From NCBI RefSeq assembly GCF_024494385.1, contig NZ_JAEVLT010000006.1, positions 175,152 to 239,151 of the forward strand: DNA of 64,000 bases, given 5' to 3'. The DNA comes from Bacillus sp. EB600. GTDB taxonomy: Bacteria; Bacillota; Bacilli; Bacillales; Cytobacillaceae. The notes below the pieces were generated by a model. It worked only from the letters and a program-made list of their open reading frames with translations. It was not told the DNA's origin and did not search any database. A program made the position numbers and the translations under genes. Each line of letters begins with the position of its first letter. Within the stretch, counting starts at the first letter, position 1. Shown here piece after piece: positions 55,068 through 63,720 of this stretch.

Positions 55068-55931
55068 TTACATCAAACTAAGCTTTCGTATTGAGGGATT
55101 TTTCAAAGGTAATTTTCCATTCATCAAATTTGGTTTTGGTTTTCCCAATGCAAAGCCTTGCCCTAGGTGAATACCAAGCTTCTGTAAAAATCTTAGCTCT
55201 GAAATCGTTTCAATTCCCTCTGCGATTACTACGGTACCGGATTGTTCAGCAAAATCCAATAATATTTCGACTAAATGCTGTTGAGTCGCATTTTCGTCAA
55301 TGTTTCGAATCAGTGATTTATCAATCTTAATAAACTCCGGTTTTAAGTAAACAATTGTTTTTAAACTGTTGTATCCAGTCCCGGCATCATCCACCGCCAT
55401 TCGAAAACCCTGCTGGCGATAATGATCAATTATTTTTTCAAACTGTTGATAGTCGATAACCGCCTCTTTTTCAGTAAGTTCTAAAACAACTCTATCAGGA
55501 GAGATATTATATTTAGCCAATAATTCTAATGTTTTTCCACTCTGATAATTCGGATCAGCAAGCACTTGTGCTTGGATATTTAGGAATATCAATTGGTCTT
55601 TATGCTCCTGTGAAATCATAATCTGATTTGAGAATCTTTCAATGGAAAGATGCCGTAAATAGCGTTCAACAAATAAGACATCATGACTCCTGCTGACAAA
55701 GTCATAAAACTTTTCTGTGGTTGGAAAAAGCGCTGTTTGCATCGGGCGGTTTAAAATTTCAAAACCGATTGTACAACCATCTTCCAGCGACAGAATGGGT
55801 TGGAAAACAGTATGAATTTTATCAGACTGAAATAGTCCTTTTAATTCTTCAGTCTTTCTATACTCCTGATAGAGCAATTTCCTTTGTGATTTTATAAAAC
55901 CAATAAAATTAAACATTGTATGTACATTCAT
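55068..55931 (-). CDS. EAL domain protein, probable c-di-GMP phosphodiesterase
   Basis: A stand-alone EAL domain of 287 residues. The signature is FEILNR, with Ile instead of Ala, but the catalytic framework appears intact: Asn in LNIQAQ, ELTEKE, DDAGTGYNS, IKIDKSLI, IAEGIET and GQGFALGKP. No GGDEF, PAS or membrane segment is attached. It would degrade c-di-GMP and affect motility, biofilm or sporulation. It is monocistronic, with AAGGTG before the ATG. Confidence 0.85.
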   Translation of the reverse strand: MNVHTMFNFIGFIKSQRKLLYQEYRKTEELKGLFQSDKIHTVFQPILSLEDGCTIGFEILNRPMQTALFPTTEKFYDFVSRSHDVLFVERYLRHLSIERFSNQIMISQEHKDQLIFLNIQAQVLADPNYQSGKTLELLAKYNISPDRVVLELTEKEAVIDYQQFEKIIDHYRQQGFRMAVDDAGTGYNSLKTIVYLKPEFIKIDKSLIRNIDENATQQHLVEILLDFAEQSGTVVIAEGIETISELRFLQKLGIHLGQGFALGKPKPNLMNGKLPLKNPSIRKLSLM

Positions 55932-56134
55932 CGTTTCACCTTGTTGGATTATGTCGAATTTTTTTCTTCTACCACGATTATAATCTTTTAAATCTGTCTA
56001 ATTATTAATATAGTGTGAAGTTTATGTTAAATTCGAAAATGTTGAATACATAAGGTAATTGGCGCGCCTCCAATTATTTACAGATTTTCCTTGAATGTTA
56101 AAGGTGAATAAAGTAAGATAAAAATACTTTAATT

Positions 56135-56330
56135 GAGAGGGTGACCATTAAGCAGATGATCCACTAAACCTGTTTTTAAAGAAGAAATTCGTGATATACG
56201 AAAATATTTCTGGATAGGTTTAGCGCAGGCTTTTTTATACAAAAGGAGAGTACAATAGTAATTGGTGTATTCTGACTCCTTATGAATTCCTTGCCTCCTG
56301 TCCAGAATGAATGGATAAGGAGGTTTTTTT
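56135..56330 (+). promoter_or_regulatory. Attenuator-like leader of the MFS gene
   Basis: A terminator-like hairpin ends one base pair before the start codon: CCTCCT (56295-56300) pairs with AGGAGG (56318-56323), with inner TCCA/TGGA, then seven T and the ATG. The 3' arm is also the ribosome site. CTCCTTAT (56276-56283) can pair instead with ATAAGGAG (56315-56322), and AAGGAG (56243-56248) with CTCCTT (56276-56281). An upstream hairpin has AAACCT/AGGTTT arms (about 56167-56221). A reading frame of eight codons (GTG 56141 to TAA 56167) could be a leader peptide. Drug-induced attenuation is inferred. Confidence 0.5.
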
Positions 56331-57575
56331 ATGACCAAAACAAATTCAGATATGTCGATGGGGGCATTGTTCCGTAATCAAGTAATCCGGACGATCCTGT
56401 TATCAGCACTATTCCTTCAAATCGGTATATGGGTTCGCAATTACTCCATTCTGTTATTCGTAATCGAGAAGACCCATGAAAATCCTGTAGCAGTCTCGCT
56501 TATTTCCGTAGCAGAATTTGCTCCGATTTTTCTATTTTCTTTCATCGGAGGTACATTTGCTGACAGGTGGCGGCCAAAAAGGACGATGGTCTGGTGTGAC
56601 TTTCTTAGTGCTATTTCTATTTTTGCGGTATTATTGACGCTAATATATGGAAGCTGGAGGGTCATTTTCTTTGCCACACTTGTTTCATCGGTACTTTCGC
56701 AGTTTTCACAACCTTCGGGAATGAAGCTGTTCAAGCTCCACGTTAAAGAAGAGCTTATTCAATTGGGAATGTCCATGTACCAAACCTTATTCGCCGTGTT
56801 TATGATTCTTGGCCCAATTATTGGAACTTTTGTTTTTCAGCATTACGGGATTACAACAGCGATTTCGATGATGGGAATTGCCTTTTTACTTTCGGCAGCC
56901 GTTCTTTTCATGCTTCCTCCAGACCGCGAAGTCAAGGAGGATAAGGAGCAAACAGCCCTTATGCATGAAATGAAAGCAGGATTTAGCTATGTATGGAATA
57001 GTCGAGTACTGACTTTACTGGGAGGATGCTTTGCTGCAGCTGGTTTAGCAATGGGGCTGACCCAACCGATGGGGGTTTTCATTATTACCGAACAGCTTGG
57101 TTTACCGAAAGAGCAACTACAGTGGCTAATGGCAGCGTTTGGGATTGGGATGATTTTGGGGGGCGGACTAACAATGGGTTTTACAAAAAAAATCCCACCT
57201 CAAATCCTGCTTGCAAGCGGATTAGCAGTAAGTGCAATTGGTTTTTTTGTGATTGGATTTTCAGAACAAATGTGGGTAACACTGACCGCACAATTTATCA
57301 GCGGTGTGTTTATGCCAGCTATTCAAATCGGCATTAATACGATGATTTTGCAAAATACAGAGGAGGCCTTTATTGGACGGGTCAACGGTATTTTAAACCC
57401 GATGTTTATGGGGGCGATGGTGATCACCATGACCGGTAGCGGATGGCTGAAAAGTACATTCTCTCTCTTAACAATCTATGAAACCTCGGCACTTTTGCTT
57501 ATTATTGGTGTCCTTACACTGGTTCCTCTATTTAAGCAGCCAACTATAGTATTAAAAAAAGAGGAAGAACTATAA
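56331..57575 (+). CDS. MFS exporter (EntS/MefA-like group)
   Basis: A 414-residue MFS protein of the MFS_3-type exporter group, with about 12 helices. The N-terminal FLQIGIWVRNYSILLFVIEKT and GGTFADRWRPKRTMVWCDFLSA (loop 2-3 motif) and the late FIGRVNGILNPMFMGAM are typical. Relatives export macrolides or siderophores. Expression is probably controlled by the leader directly upstream. Substrate unknown. Confidence 0.82.
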   Translation: MTKTNSDMSMGALFRNQVIRTILLSALFLQIGIWVRNYSILLFVIEKTHENPVAVSLISVAEFAPIFLFSFIGGTFADRWRPKRTMVWCDFLSAISIFAVLLTLIYGSWRVIFFATLVSSVLSQFSQPSGMKLFKLHVKEELIQLGMSMYQTLFAVFMILGPIIGTFVFQHYGITTAISMMGIAFLLSAAVLFMLPPDREVKEDKEQTALMHEMKAGFSYVWNSRVLTLLGGCFAAAGLAMGLTQPMGVFIITEQLGLPKEQLQWLMAAFGIGMILGGGLTMGFTKKIPPQILLASGLAVSAIGFFVIGFSEQMWVTLTAQFISGVFMPAIQIGINTMILQNTEEAFIGRVNGILNPMFMGAMVITMTGSGWLKSTFSLLTIYETSALLLIIGVLTLVPLFKQPTIVLKKEEEL

Positions 57576-57658
57576 TGTCGGAGGATAATGGGTACTAGTA
57601 GGTGCCATTTATCAATTACTCAATAAAGTAAGAAAAACAAATACTATTTTTTTCAATG

Positions 57659-57705
57659 AAGGTGCATGGCAATATCCATGAATGGATTGTGTCCGGCACC
57701 TTTTT
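57659..57705 (+). terminator. Terminator after the MFS gene
   Basis: AAGGTGC and GCACCTT close a stem that contains an inner CATGG/CCATG hairpin, with five T at the end. It lies 84 bases after the MFS stop. Confidence 0.65.
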
Positions 57706-57890
57706 AATTAAAAGCACTTAAATTTGTAAAAGTTAGAATGTTCAGGTAATATTAAGAGTAGGAGTTCATAAAATAAAAGTAAACTTTTCTGCGAACCTAC
57801 AAGATAGCTTAAATTAATTTTTTGGGATTACTCTTCCAATAAAGTCCGCCTTATTTTGGAAAAATAATTTTAAAAAAGGGAGTGAGTCCA

Positions 57891-58040
57891 TTGATAAGAC
57901 TAATGAAGGACCATAAGGATATGCTTTTTTTAATCATTCACACAGTTATTATTGCGGATTTAGCAGCAAGCTTATATTTTCAATTTGATTTACATTCAAG
58001 CTTTATGAAGTGGAAGTCAATTTTATACCTATATGAATGA
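57891..58040 (+). CDS. Small membrane-associated protein, 49 aa
   Basis: TTG 57891 follows GGGAG by eight bases. The product has one hydrophobic segment (MLFLIIHTVIIADLAASLYF) flanked by MKDHKD and a short amphipathic tail. No family recognised; it may be a genuine miniprotein or the head of a lost gene. The interval 57706-57890 shows nothing else. Confidence 0.45.
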   Translation: MIRLMKDHKDMLFLIIHTVIIADLAASLYFQFDLHSSFMKWKSILYLYE

Positions 58041-58411
58041 ACACCAGCCAGTGCCATCACTCTGTCACAAATTGACCACATAGGAAAATATAGCTCACAA
58101 TCATATTTTAAGAATCCACTTGGTCTGCAAGGGGCTTTTTTTTTGTGGTTTAACAACATCGCTTCTTATCTGAAAACTCACTTGAAGTCATTACAAAATT
58201 CGGACTATTCATTATATATAATAAGCTACTGAATTAACAGTGCTAAAGATCACATTAATTTTGGGGATTTTTCGATAAAATGTAATTAAAAAGGGTCCCC
58301 TAGAAAAAACAAAAAATAGGTTAGCAGCATGAAGTACTACTATCCACATAAACCCAATTTAGTAATTTATATTTAATTTCGGAAAATATGAAGTAAGTGG
58401 AGGTACTTTGA
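58041..58411. other. Intergenic region before the aromatic regulator
   Basis: A weak hairpin (CTTG/CAAG with a nine-T run near 58120-58145) may terminate the 49-aa gene. Nearer the regulator, GGGGA (58262-58266) and TCCCC (58296-58300) could pair. No ORF, repeat or clear promoter was found. GTGGAGGT at 58397-58404 is the ribosome site of the next gene. Confidence 0.4.
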
Positions 58412-60346
58412 TTGAAAACAGCAGAGCAAATAGTAATAAATGATCTTCTTGCATTTCAATCTGATGATGGTGAAATTTTTTTAAAGGATAAGAGAATGAT
58501 TATTTCAAGTGCAGATGCATGGGGATTGCTGCGGAAGGATTTGATTGCCGCTCTTGGAATGGAAAGGGCAAAACGATTTTTAGTACGGCACGGATGGAAT
58601 TCGGGAGTAAATGATGCCCGTAATTTGAAAGAAATGTTTGAATGGAGTAATAATTTGGAATGGCTGCTTGCGGGCCCGCAAATGCATACCATTTTAGGCA
58701 GTGTATTTTCGGAGGTTACTAAACTTGATGTAAATGTTAAAGCGGGAACGTTTTATTTTGAAGGGATTTGGCATAATTCCTATGAAGCACAGCAGCATCT
58801 GTTGCATTTTCCCCATCATAATCAATCGGTTTGTTATAATTTGATTGGTTACGCTGGGGGATATTCGAGTGAATATCTTGGGAAAAAGGTTATTTTTAAA
58901 GAGGTTGAATGTATCGGAAAAGGGGATAAGCAGTGTCGTTACATCGGAAAAACAGTAGAAGAATGGGGAGACGAAATCACCGACGAATTGGTTAACTATG
59001 AAGAGGAAAGTATGGCAAACGAATTAGATTGTGCGTATCGACGAATCGAAAAACAAAAAGAGACGTTAAAATTAGGTTCGAAAATTCACCATAAATTAAC
59101 TAACATTGTCTTAGAGGGGAAGGGATTGGATACGCTTGCTAAAACGCTTGGAGAAAGTTTGGTTTGTTCTGTTGCTATTGAAAATCCAAACTTTGATCTA
59201 CTTGCAAGCTATGCGAAAGTATCGGAGCATCCTTTATTTTCTTTAAGAGCATTATTAAAGTCCTCAAATTTACAAACTGAACAGCGGGAAATGATTAATA
59301 AATTAGTAGAAGACAGGCAAACAATCGAATTTACTCTTTCTAGTGGCTTTGGAAACGAACACCGATTAATTGCTCCAGTTATTCTCCGCAATCAAATATT
59401 TGGTTTCGTCTCCCTTATAAAAGACGAGGCAGAATTTGGAGAAACAGAAGTAGTTGCATTGGAACGTGCTGCCACTGTTTGTGCTGTCCATTTATATATT
59501 GAACAAAGTACAATTGAAACAGAACAGCGAATGAAAGGGAAGCTGCTGGATGAGTTGTTAAATAAAGATGTAGACCCTGCATATATTACAAAGCGGCTTA
59601 ATTATCTTGGTTATAACAAAACCGATCCACACCATGTTTTCTTGTTCCAATTAGAAAGCAATAAGGAACTTTTATCAAAAGAAGATGAAGATAATCGCAA
59701 GGGCTTACGAAATAAAATTATAAATCTTGTAACCATTCGGTTACAGCAGGCAGGATATCATTGTTTAATATCGGAAAAAATAGATCAGGTCTATTCTTTA
59801 GTTCCCCTGAAGTTTATAAAACAGCAAAGATTACCGTTAAAACAGTTTGGTGAATATTTGCTTGGACAAATCACTGACAACACTCCAGGCCTGAAAGTAA
59901 CATTAGCAATCAGCAATGTCTTAAGTGACATTACTTCGTTTTACAAAAGTTATCAGGAGGCAACTAAGACAATTGACGTTGCTAAAATCAGACAAAAAGA
60001 TCAGCAGGTTGTACTTTCATCCGACTTAGGACATGTTGGGCTACTGTTAAATGCTCGTAATCCAGAAGAGTTGGAAACGTTTGCTTACTCACAATTAGGT
60101 CAGTTGTATGAATACGACAAAAAAAATAATGCAGAATTAATGAAAACTCTTTATTTTTATGTCGAGAATGACCATAATCTCCATAAAACAGCACGTTTGA
60201 TGAATATTTCGATTAGTGGAATGCGCTATCGCCTTAGACGGATCTTGGAGCTCTTAGATATGGATTGTATGGATTCTTCGCGAAAATTTGAATTACAACT
60301 GGCATTAGACATTTTTTTGGTGCTTGGCAAACTGGAATTAGATTAA
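58412..60346 (+). CDS. Aromatic-responsive regulator: XylR_N-V4R sensor with PucR-type output
   Basis: Residues about 8-110 match the XylR/DmpR effector-binding domain (FLKDKRMIISSADAWGLLRKDL, MERAKRFLVRHGWNSG). Residues about 115-185 are a V4R domain with GIWHNSYEA, IGYAGGYSSEYLGK and a Cys pair in VECIGKGDKQCRYIGK. A coiled coil follows (about 195-225), a GAF-like region, and a C-terminal PucR/CdaR helix-turn-helix (about 585-640, HKTARLMNISISGMRYRLRRI). The sigma-54 AAA+ domain of DmpR is absent. It probably senses phenols or alkylbenzenes and activates the genes downstream. The start is TTG 58412, seven bases after GTGGAGGT. Confidence 0.88.
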   Translation: MKTAEQIVINDLLAFQSDDGEIFLKDKRMIISSADAWGLLRKDLIAALGMERAKRFLVRHGWNSGVNDARNLKEMFEWSNNLEWLLAGPQMHTILGSVFSEVTKLDVNVKAGTFYFEGIWHNSYEAQQHLLHFPHHNQSVCYNLIGYAGGYSSEYLGKKVIFKEVECIGKGDKQCRYIGKTVEEWGDEITDELVNYEEESMANELDCAYRRIEKQKETLKLGSKIHHKLTNIVLEGKGLDTLAKTLGESLVCSVAIENPNFDLLASYAKVSEHPLFSLRALLKSSNLQTEQREMINKLVEDRQTIEFTLSSGFGNEHRLIAPVILRNQIFGFVSLIKDEAEFGETEVVALERAATVCAVHLYIEQSTIETEQRMKGKLLDELLNKDVDPAYITKRLNYLGYNKTDPHHVFLFQLESNKELLSKEDEDNRKGLRNKIINLVTIRLQQAGYHCLISEKIDQVYSLVPLKFIKQQRLPLKQFGEYLLGQITDNTPGLKVTLAISNVLSDITSFYKSYQEATKTIDVAKIRQKDQQVVLSSDLGHVGLLLNARNPEELETFAYSQLGQLYEYDKKNNAELMKTLYFYVENDHNLHKTARLMNISISGMRYRLRRILELLDMDCMDSSRKFELQLALDIFLVLGKLELD

Positions 60347-60573
60347 TTACTATTGGGGATGTCTTTCAGATATCCTCTTTTTTGTTTTTTAGACCTCCAT
60401 TAGACAGATTCGTTTGAAAAAATGCATACTAAACTAGCATGATCGTTTTAACAGAATGAGTTTGTTAAGTTGAAAAAAATACAACTAATCTAGCCGTATC
60501 AATATTTAGAAAATTCAATTATCATTTCAACATAAGATATTAATTAATAGGAAGGTAGGGGGTGATCATTTTT

Positions 60574-60870
60574 ATGGCAATTATTGACCAAAGAAATCGT
60601 TCTGTTGGTCTTGATTTTAGCTATTGTGATGCAACGGAAGCTATTATCAAGGCTATAAAGCACGACAATGAAAATGTTGTTGTTACCCGCCTCCCTGGAT
60701 ATATAAAAGTAAAATCGTTAAATAAATTGATGATTTATCGGGAAACTGTCGAAGAGTATCTGGGTAATGTCTGGCAAACAGACAAACTTCAATTAGTAGC
60801 TACATCTTATTATGGATTTATGGGTGATTGGGATAAAGATAAGATAGTTATTCAGTGGGATAACGTGTAA
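60574..60870 (+). CDS. MmoB/DmpM-like effector protein of a diiron monooxygenase
   Basis: A 98-residue protein with the DmpM pattern: ATEAIIKAIKHDNENVVV, PGYIKVKSLNKLMIYRETVEEYLG and a late GDWDKDKIVIQW. MmoB/DmpM proteins bind the hydroxylase of soluble methane, toluene or phenol monooxygenases and speed its catalysis. No hydroxylase, reductase or ferredoxin of such a complex is encoded nearby. ATG 60574 is about nine bases after AGGGGGTGAT; a GTG at 60562 overlaps that site. It follows the regulator by 227 bases with no visible terminator. Confidence 0.8.
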   Translation: MAIIDQRNRSVGLDFSYCDATEAIIKAIKHDNENVVVTRLPGYIKVKSLNKLMIYRETVEEYLGNVWQTDKLQLVATSYYGFMGDWDKDKIVIQWDNV

Positions 60871-61010
60871 AAGGAATAAGAGTACAAAATGTGACGAGAA
60901 AGGAATGCTTGTAAAGGCATGTAGAGGACGGGCCGGATAACATGCTGGCCAATGATTGTAATAAAGATCCTAAATAATTGACTAAAATATAGGGATGGGA
61001 GTTGAGAGTA

Positions 61011-61154
61011 ATGATTATGGTTTGCAAATCCCATGTTGTTGATGGATTAAAAGTTTCCGATATCCCTCATATTAAAAAGTTATCTGGAACAAAGAAATGC
61101 AAGTGTAAATTTTGTGAAGAAATAGCAGATTTTAGATTGTTTTATTTATACTAA
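61011..61154 (+). CDS. Small Cys-rich protein, 47 aa
   Basis: ATG 61011 lies after GGGATGGGAG. The 47-residue product reads MIMVCKSHVVDGLKVSDIPH, then KKCKCKFCEEIADFRLFYLY. The CxCxxC with Cys5 and nearby His could form a small zinc site. It lies between the dmpM-like gene and the catechol dioxygenase and might be part of the same unit. Function unknown. Confidence 0.6.
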   Translation: MIMVCKSHVVDGLKVSDIPHIKKLSGTKKCKCKFCEEIADFRLFYLY

Positions 61155-61362
61155 AAAAACAATATCGCGATAGTAATAAGACGGTTTGGTATTAACGAAA
61201 ATCGATTTATCCAACCTAATCGGTCTAACTGAATATGTTAGTCAGGGGAAGAAAATTTGGACAAGAGTCATTGTATGAATATTTTCAATATTTAATTAGA
61301 ATAATCATGAAAGCGCTACAATTAATAAAAATAAAACCATTAAAAAGTTGGAGGAATCAGAT

Positions 61363-62274
61363 ATGGGAATTATGCGTTTAGGAAGAGTTCAACTTAGGTG
61401 TCAAAATTGGGAAAAAAGCGTTGATTACTATAAAAATGTGATTGGATTAATTGAAACGGCAAGGGATGAAAATCATGTATATCTTAAAGCCTGGGATGAA
61501 CACGACCACCATAGTGTAATTCTAGAAAAATCTGATTCTGCCGGCTTAGATCATTTGGCATTCAAAGTAAAAGATGAAGCAGATTTACCATATTATGAAC
61601 AAAAATTAATTGAATACGGTGTAGATGTTGAGCACATTCCTGCAGGAACACGGATTGCAGAGGGGGAAGCGCTACGCTTCAAAGTTCCTACCGGCCAGTA
61701 TGTTGAGCTTTATCATCAAATCGAAGTAGTTGGAAATGGTCTACCGCTCGTTAATCCAGATCCATGGCCAGATGGATTGGTTGGAATGGCACCACCTCGC
61801 CTTGATCACCTGTTAATCAGTGGGGATGATGTTGAAGGAACAACTAAATTGTTACAAGAAGTCTTTGGATTTGGAATGAGTGAGCGAGTAGTACTAGAAG
61901 ACGGTGAAAGCTATTTGGCAACATGGCTCTTTGTTACGAATACAGCACATGACATTGCCGTTATTAAAGGACCTGAAGCAGGATTACACCATGTTGCATT
62001 CTACCTTGATGAGTGGAGTGATATTCGTAAGGCAGCTGACATTATGGGGAAAAATAATGTTATGGTCGATATAGGACCTACACGTCATGGTATTACCCGT
62101 GGAACAACCATTTACTTCTTTGATCCATCCGGTAACCGGAATGAAGTATTTTGCGGTGGATATATCACACATGCTGATTTCCCAACCATTACTTGGACAT
62201 TTGATTCCCTGGGTGCTGCGATTTTCTACTATGATAAACAACTCAATGAAAGGTTTACATCAGTCTTCTCTTAA
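61363..62274 (+). CDS. Catechol 2,3-dioxygenase
   Basis: A type I extradiol dioxygenase of 303 residues that opens catechol beside its hydroxyls to give 2-hydroxymuconic semialdehyde. By alignment with XylE, the Fe(II) ligands are His149 (RLDHLL), His210 (GLHHVAF) and Glu261 (GNRNEVF); the active-site His196, His242 (RHGITRG) and Tyr251 (YFFDPSGNRNE) are present. ATG 61363 is seven bases after GGAGGA; the TTG at 61348 overlaps that site. The XylT-like ferredoxin follows 23 bases later. Confidence 0.93.
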   Translation: MGIMRLGRVQLRCQNWEKSVDYYKNVIGLIETARDENHVYLKAWDEHDHHSVILEKSDSAGLDHLAFKVKDEADLPYYEQKLIEYGVDVEHIPAGTRIAEGEALRFKVPTGQYVELYHQIEVVGNGLPLVNPDPWPDGLVGMAPPRLDHLLISGDDVEGTTKLLQEVFGFGMSERVVLEDGESYLATWLFVTNTAHDIAVIKGPEAGLHHVAFYLDEWSDIRKAADIMGKNNVMVDIGPTRHGITRGTTIYFFDPSGNRNEVFCGGYITHADFPTITWTFDSLGAAIFYYDKQLNERFTSVFS

Positions 62275-62297
62275 TAAAGGGAGTGTGTGGTGATCAG

Positions 62298-62570
62298 ATG
62301 AGCAGTTATTGTATAAATGTACTGCCAGATGAGCGTACAATTATTGCAAAAGAAAATGAGTATATATTAGACAGCACCATTCGTAACGGTGTTAAAATAA
62401 AAGTCGGCTGCAAAGGCGGCGGATGTGGAATCTGTAAAATTCAAATTCTTGAAGGGAAGGTAGACCGGGGACATTCTGCCCGCTCGGTACTTTCGGTTAA
62501 TGAAATTGAAGAAGGTTATGCACTTGCCTGTCAAACAAAGCCAAATAGTGATGTAGTCATTAAATATTAA
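62298..62570 (+). CDS. XylT/DmpQ-like 2Fe-2S ferredoxin
   Basis: A plant-type ferredoxin of 90 residues with Cys38-x4-Cys43-x2-Cys46 and Cys78 (GCKGGGCGICK, LACQTKP). In xyl and dmp pathways such a ferredoxin re-reduces the iron of catechol 2,3-dioxygenase after inactivation, and the adjacent dioxygenase gene supports that role. The CKGGGCGIC spacing is that of XylT. AAGGGAG precedes; ATG 62298 is chosen, with GTG 62283 as a less likely start. Confidence 0.9.
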   Translation: MSSYCINVLPDERTIIAKENEYILDSTIRNGVKIKVGCKGGGCGICKIQILEGKVDRGHSARSVLSVNEIEEGYALACQTKPNSDVVIKY

Positions 62571-62590
62571 ATGAAATAATAAAAAGTTAG

Positions 62591-62627
62591 AAAAGGCTTA
62601 CAAGGGAATTTTCTTTGTAAGCCTTTT
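62591..62627 (+). terminator. Terminator of the catechol operon
   Basis: AAAAGGCTTACAA and TTGTAAGCCTTTT form a perfect 13-bp stem, 21 bases after the ferredoxin stop. Confidence 0.85.
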
Positions 62628-62654
62628 CCTTTGTCTCAGTTATTTTTATAAAAT

Positions 62655-62703
62655 AAAAAGACATGACGTTCGCCAAAGTAGGTGGCGAACGTCATGTCTT
62701 TTT
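62655..62703. repeat. Perfect 20-bp palindrome next to a dispersed repeat
   Basis: AAAAAGACATGACGTTCGCC (62655-62674) and its exact reverse complement (62684-62703) enclose a nine-base loop. The stem is longer and more GC-rich than the terminators around it. It directly precedes the repeat at 62733 and may belong to it. Confidence 0.7.
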
Positions 62704-62732
62704 TCTTAAAAGATAAAAAAGTTTAAACTTTG

Positions 62733-62896
62733 ACCTTGAGAATTGTCTAGCTACAGCGCCCAGCGACTACTGTACTTCGCCCACCTCCCTACGATAAGTC
62801 AAGCACGAATGCGCTAACGCTCTTCGTGTTTCCTTTATCTCAGTCGATGTGCTCCAGTCCTGTCGTGCGCTAAACGGGCGCTTGCGCTTTTCTTAT
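62733..62896. repeat. Dispersed Bacillus-type repeat element
   Basis: The ends TTGTCTAGCTACAGCGCC and GGGCGCTTGCGCTTTTCTTA match, from memory, the termini of a non-coding repeat scattered in Bacillus and relatives. AGCGCCC (62755-62761) and GGGCGCT (62876-62882) are inverted, and AAGCACGAA (62801-62809) pairs with TTCGTGTTT (62823-62831) inside. GC is higher than around it. The right end overlaps the stop codon of the hydrolase gene. No ORF inside. Confidence 0.7.
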
Positions 62897-63720
62897 TTAA
62901 CGATAGGATTTAAAAATTCTATAACTTGGCCGGCGAACTCTTTGGTTTTTTCTATTTGGACCCAGTGACCACATTGCGGGAAAACGTGAAGTTGTGCATC
63001 TGGTATTAATTTAACAAGTTTAAAGCTTGTCTCTTCTACCGGAATTACTTGATCCTCTCTTCCGTGGATCAATAACACAGGGAACTGAATTTCGTTCAAT
63101 TCTTCAGGTGATAAAGCCATTGCATCTACATGCCTTTGGCGTGGTGCAGGGAACATGGCTGAAAACGACTCTTGGAAGCCTTCCTGGATACTGGATTGAT
63201 AGCGCATTTCAACTAAATCGCCATTTTCCGACATACTTTGATCGTAAGCAAAAAGCTTAATAAGATTTTTCATATTTTCCATGCTTGGTTCATAGCCCCA
63301 AACAGCGTCCAATCCATATGCAATTGGATGGTCAACTCCCATGCTGCCCATTAATATCAATTTATTGATGAGGTCGGGGCGGCGTTTAGCAATATGTAAT
63401 GCGATTGCACCACCAAAAGAGTTTCCGATAATGGAGACTTTCTTTTCGTTGACTGCTTCTAGAAAATTAATCATATGGTCAGCCCAGACATCTATGCTAT
63501 ATTCAATTCCTTCAGGCCTGTCTGAATATCCAAAACCAACAACATCTGGTGCATATAGATGATATTGCTGTGAAAGAATTGGAAAAACTAATCTCCAGTT
63601 TGCCCATGCTGATACCCCTGGGCCAGATCCGTGGATGAGCAGTAAAGCTTCACCCTGGCCGTCTTCATGATAGTGGGTGTTAATTCCTTTTACATCAATA
63701 AATTTTCCTTGTTCTACCAT
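62893..63720 (-). CDS. 2-Hydroxymuconic semialdehyde hydrolase (DmpD/XylF-like)
   Basis: An alpha/beta hydrolase of 275 residues with the meta-cleavage hydrolase signature HGSGPGVSAWANWR (about 30-43), nucleophile Ser101 (GNSFGG), Asp223 (HGREDQVIP) and His252 (CGHWVQ). These enzymes cleave the ring-fission product of catechols to an acid and 2-hydroxypenta-2,4-dienoate. It faces the catechol dioxygenase operon and probably heads or ends a second unit beyond the window. GGAGGGG precedes the ATG. Its 3' end abuts the dispersed repeat. Confidence 0.9.
   Translation of the reverse strand: MVEQGKFIDVKGINTHYHEDGQGEALLLIHGSGPGVSAWANWRLVFPILSQQYHLYAPDVVGFGYSDRPEGIEYSIDVWADHMINFLEAVNEKKVSIIGNSFGGAIALHIAKRRPDLINKLILMGSMGVDHPIAYGLDAVWGYEPSMENMKNLIKLFAYDQSMSENGDLVEMRYQSSIQEGFQESFSAMFPAPRQRHVDAMALSPEELNEIQFPVLLIHGREDQVIPVEETSFKLVKLIPDAQLHVFPQCGHWVQIEKTKEFAGQVIEFLNPIVK

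Noticed and set aside
56135..56330. T-box or guanidine riboswitch before the MFS gene
   Set aside because: No T-box core (AGGGTGGNACCGCG) and no guanidine-I conserved blocks are visible.
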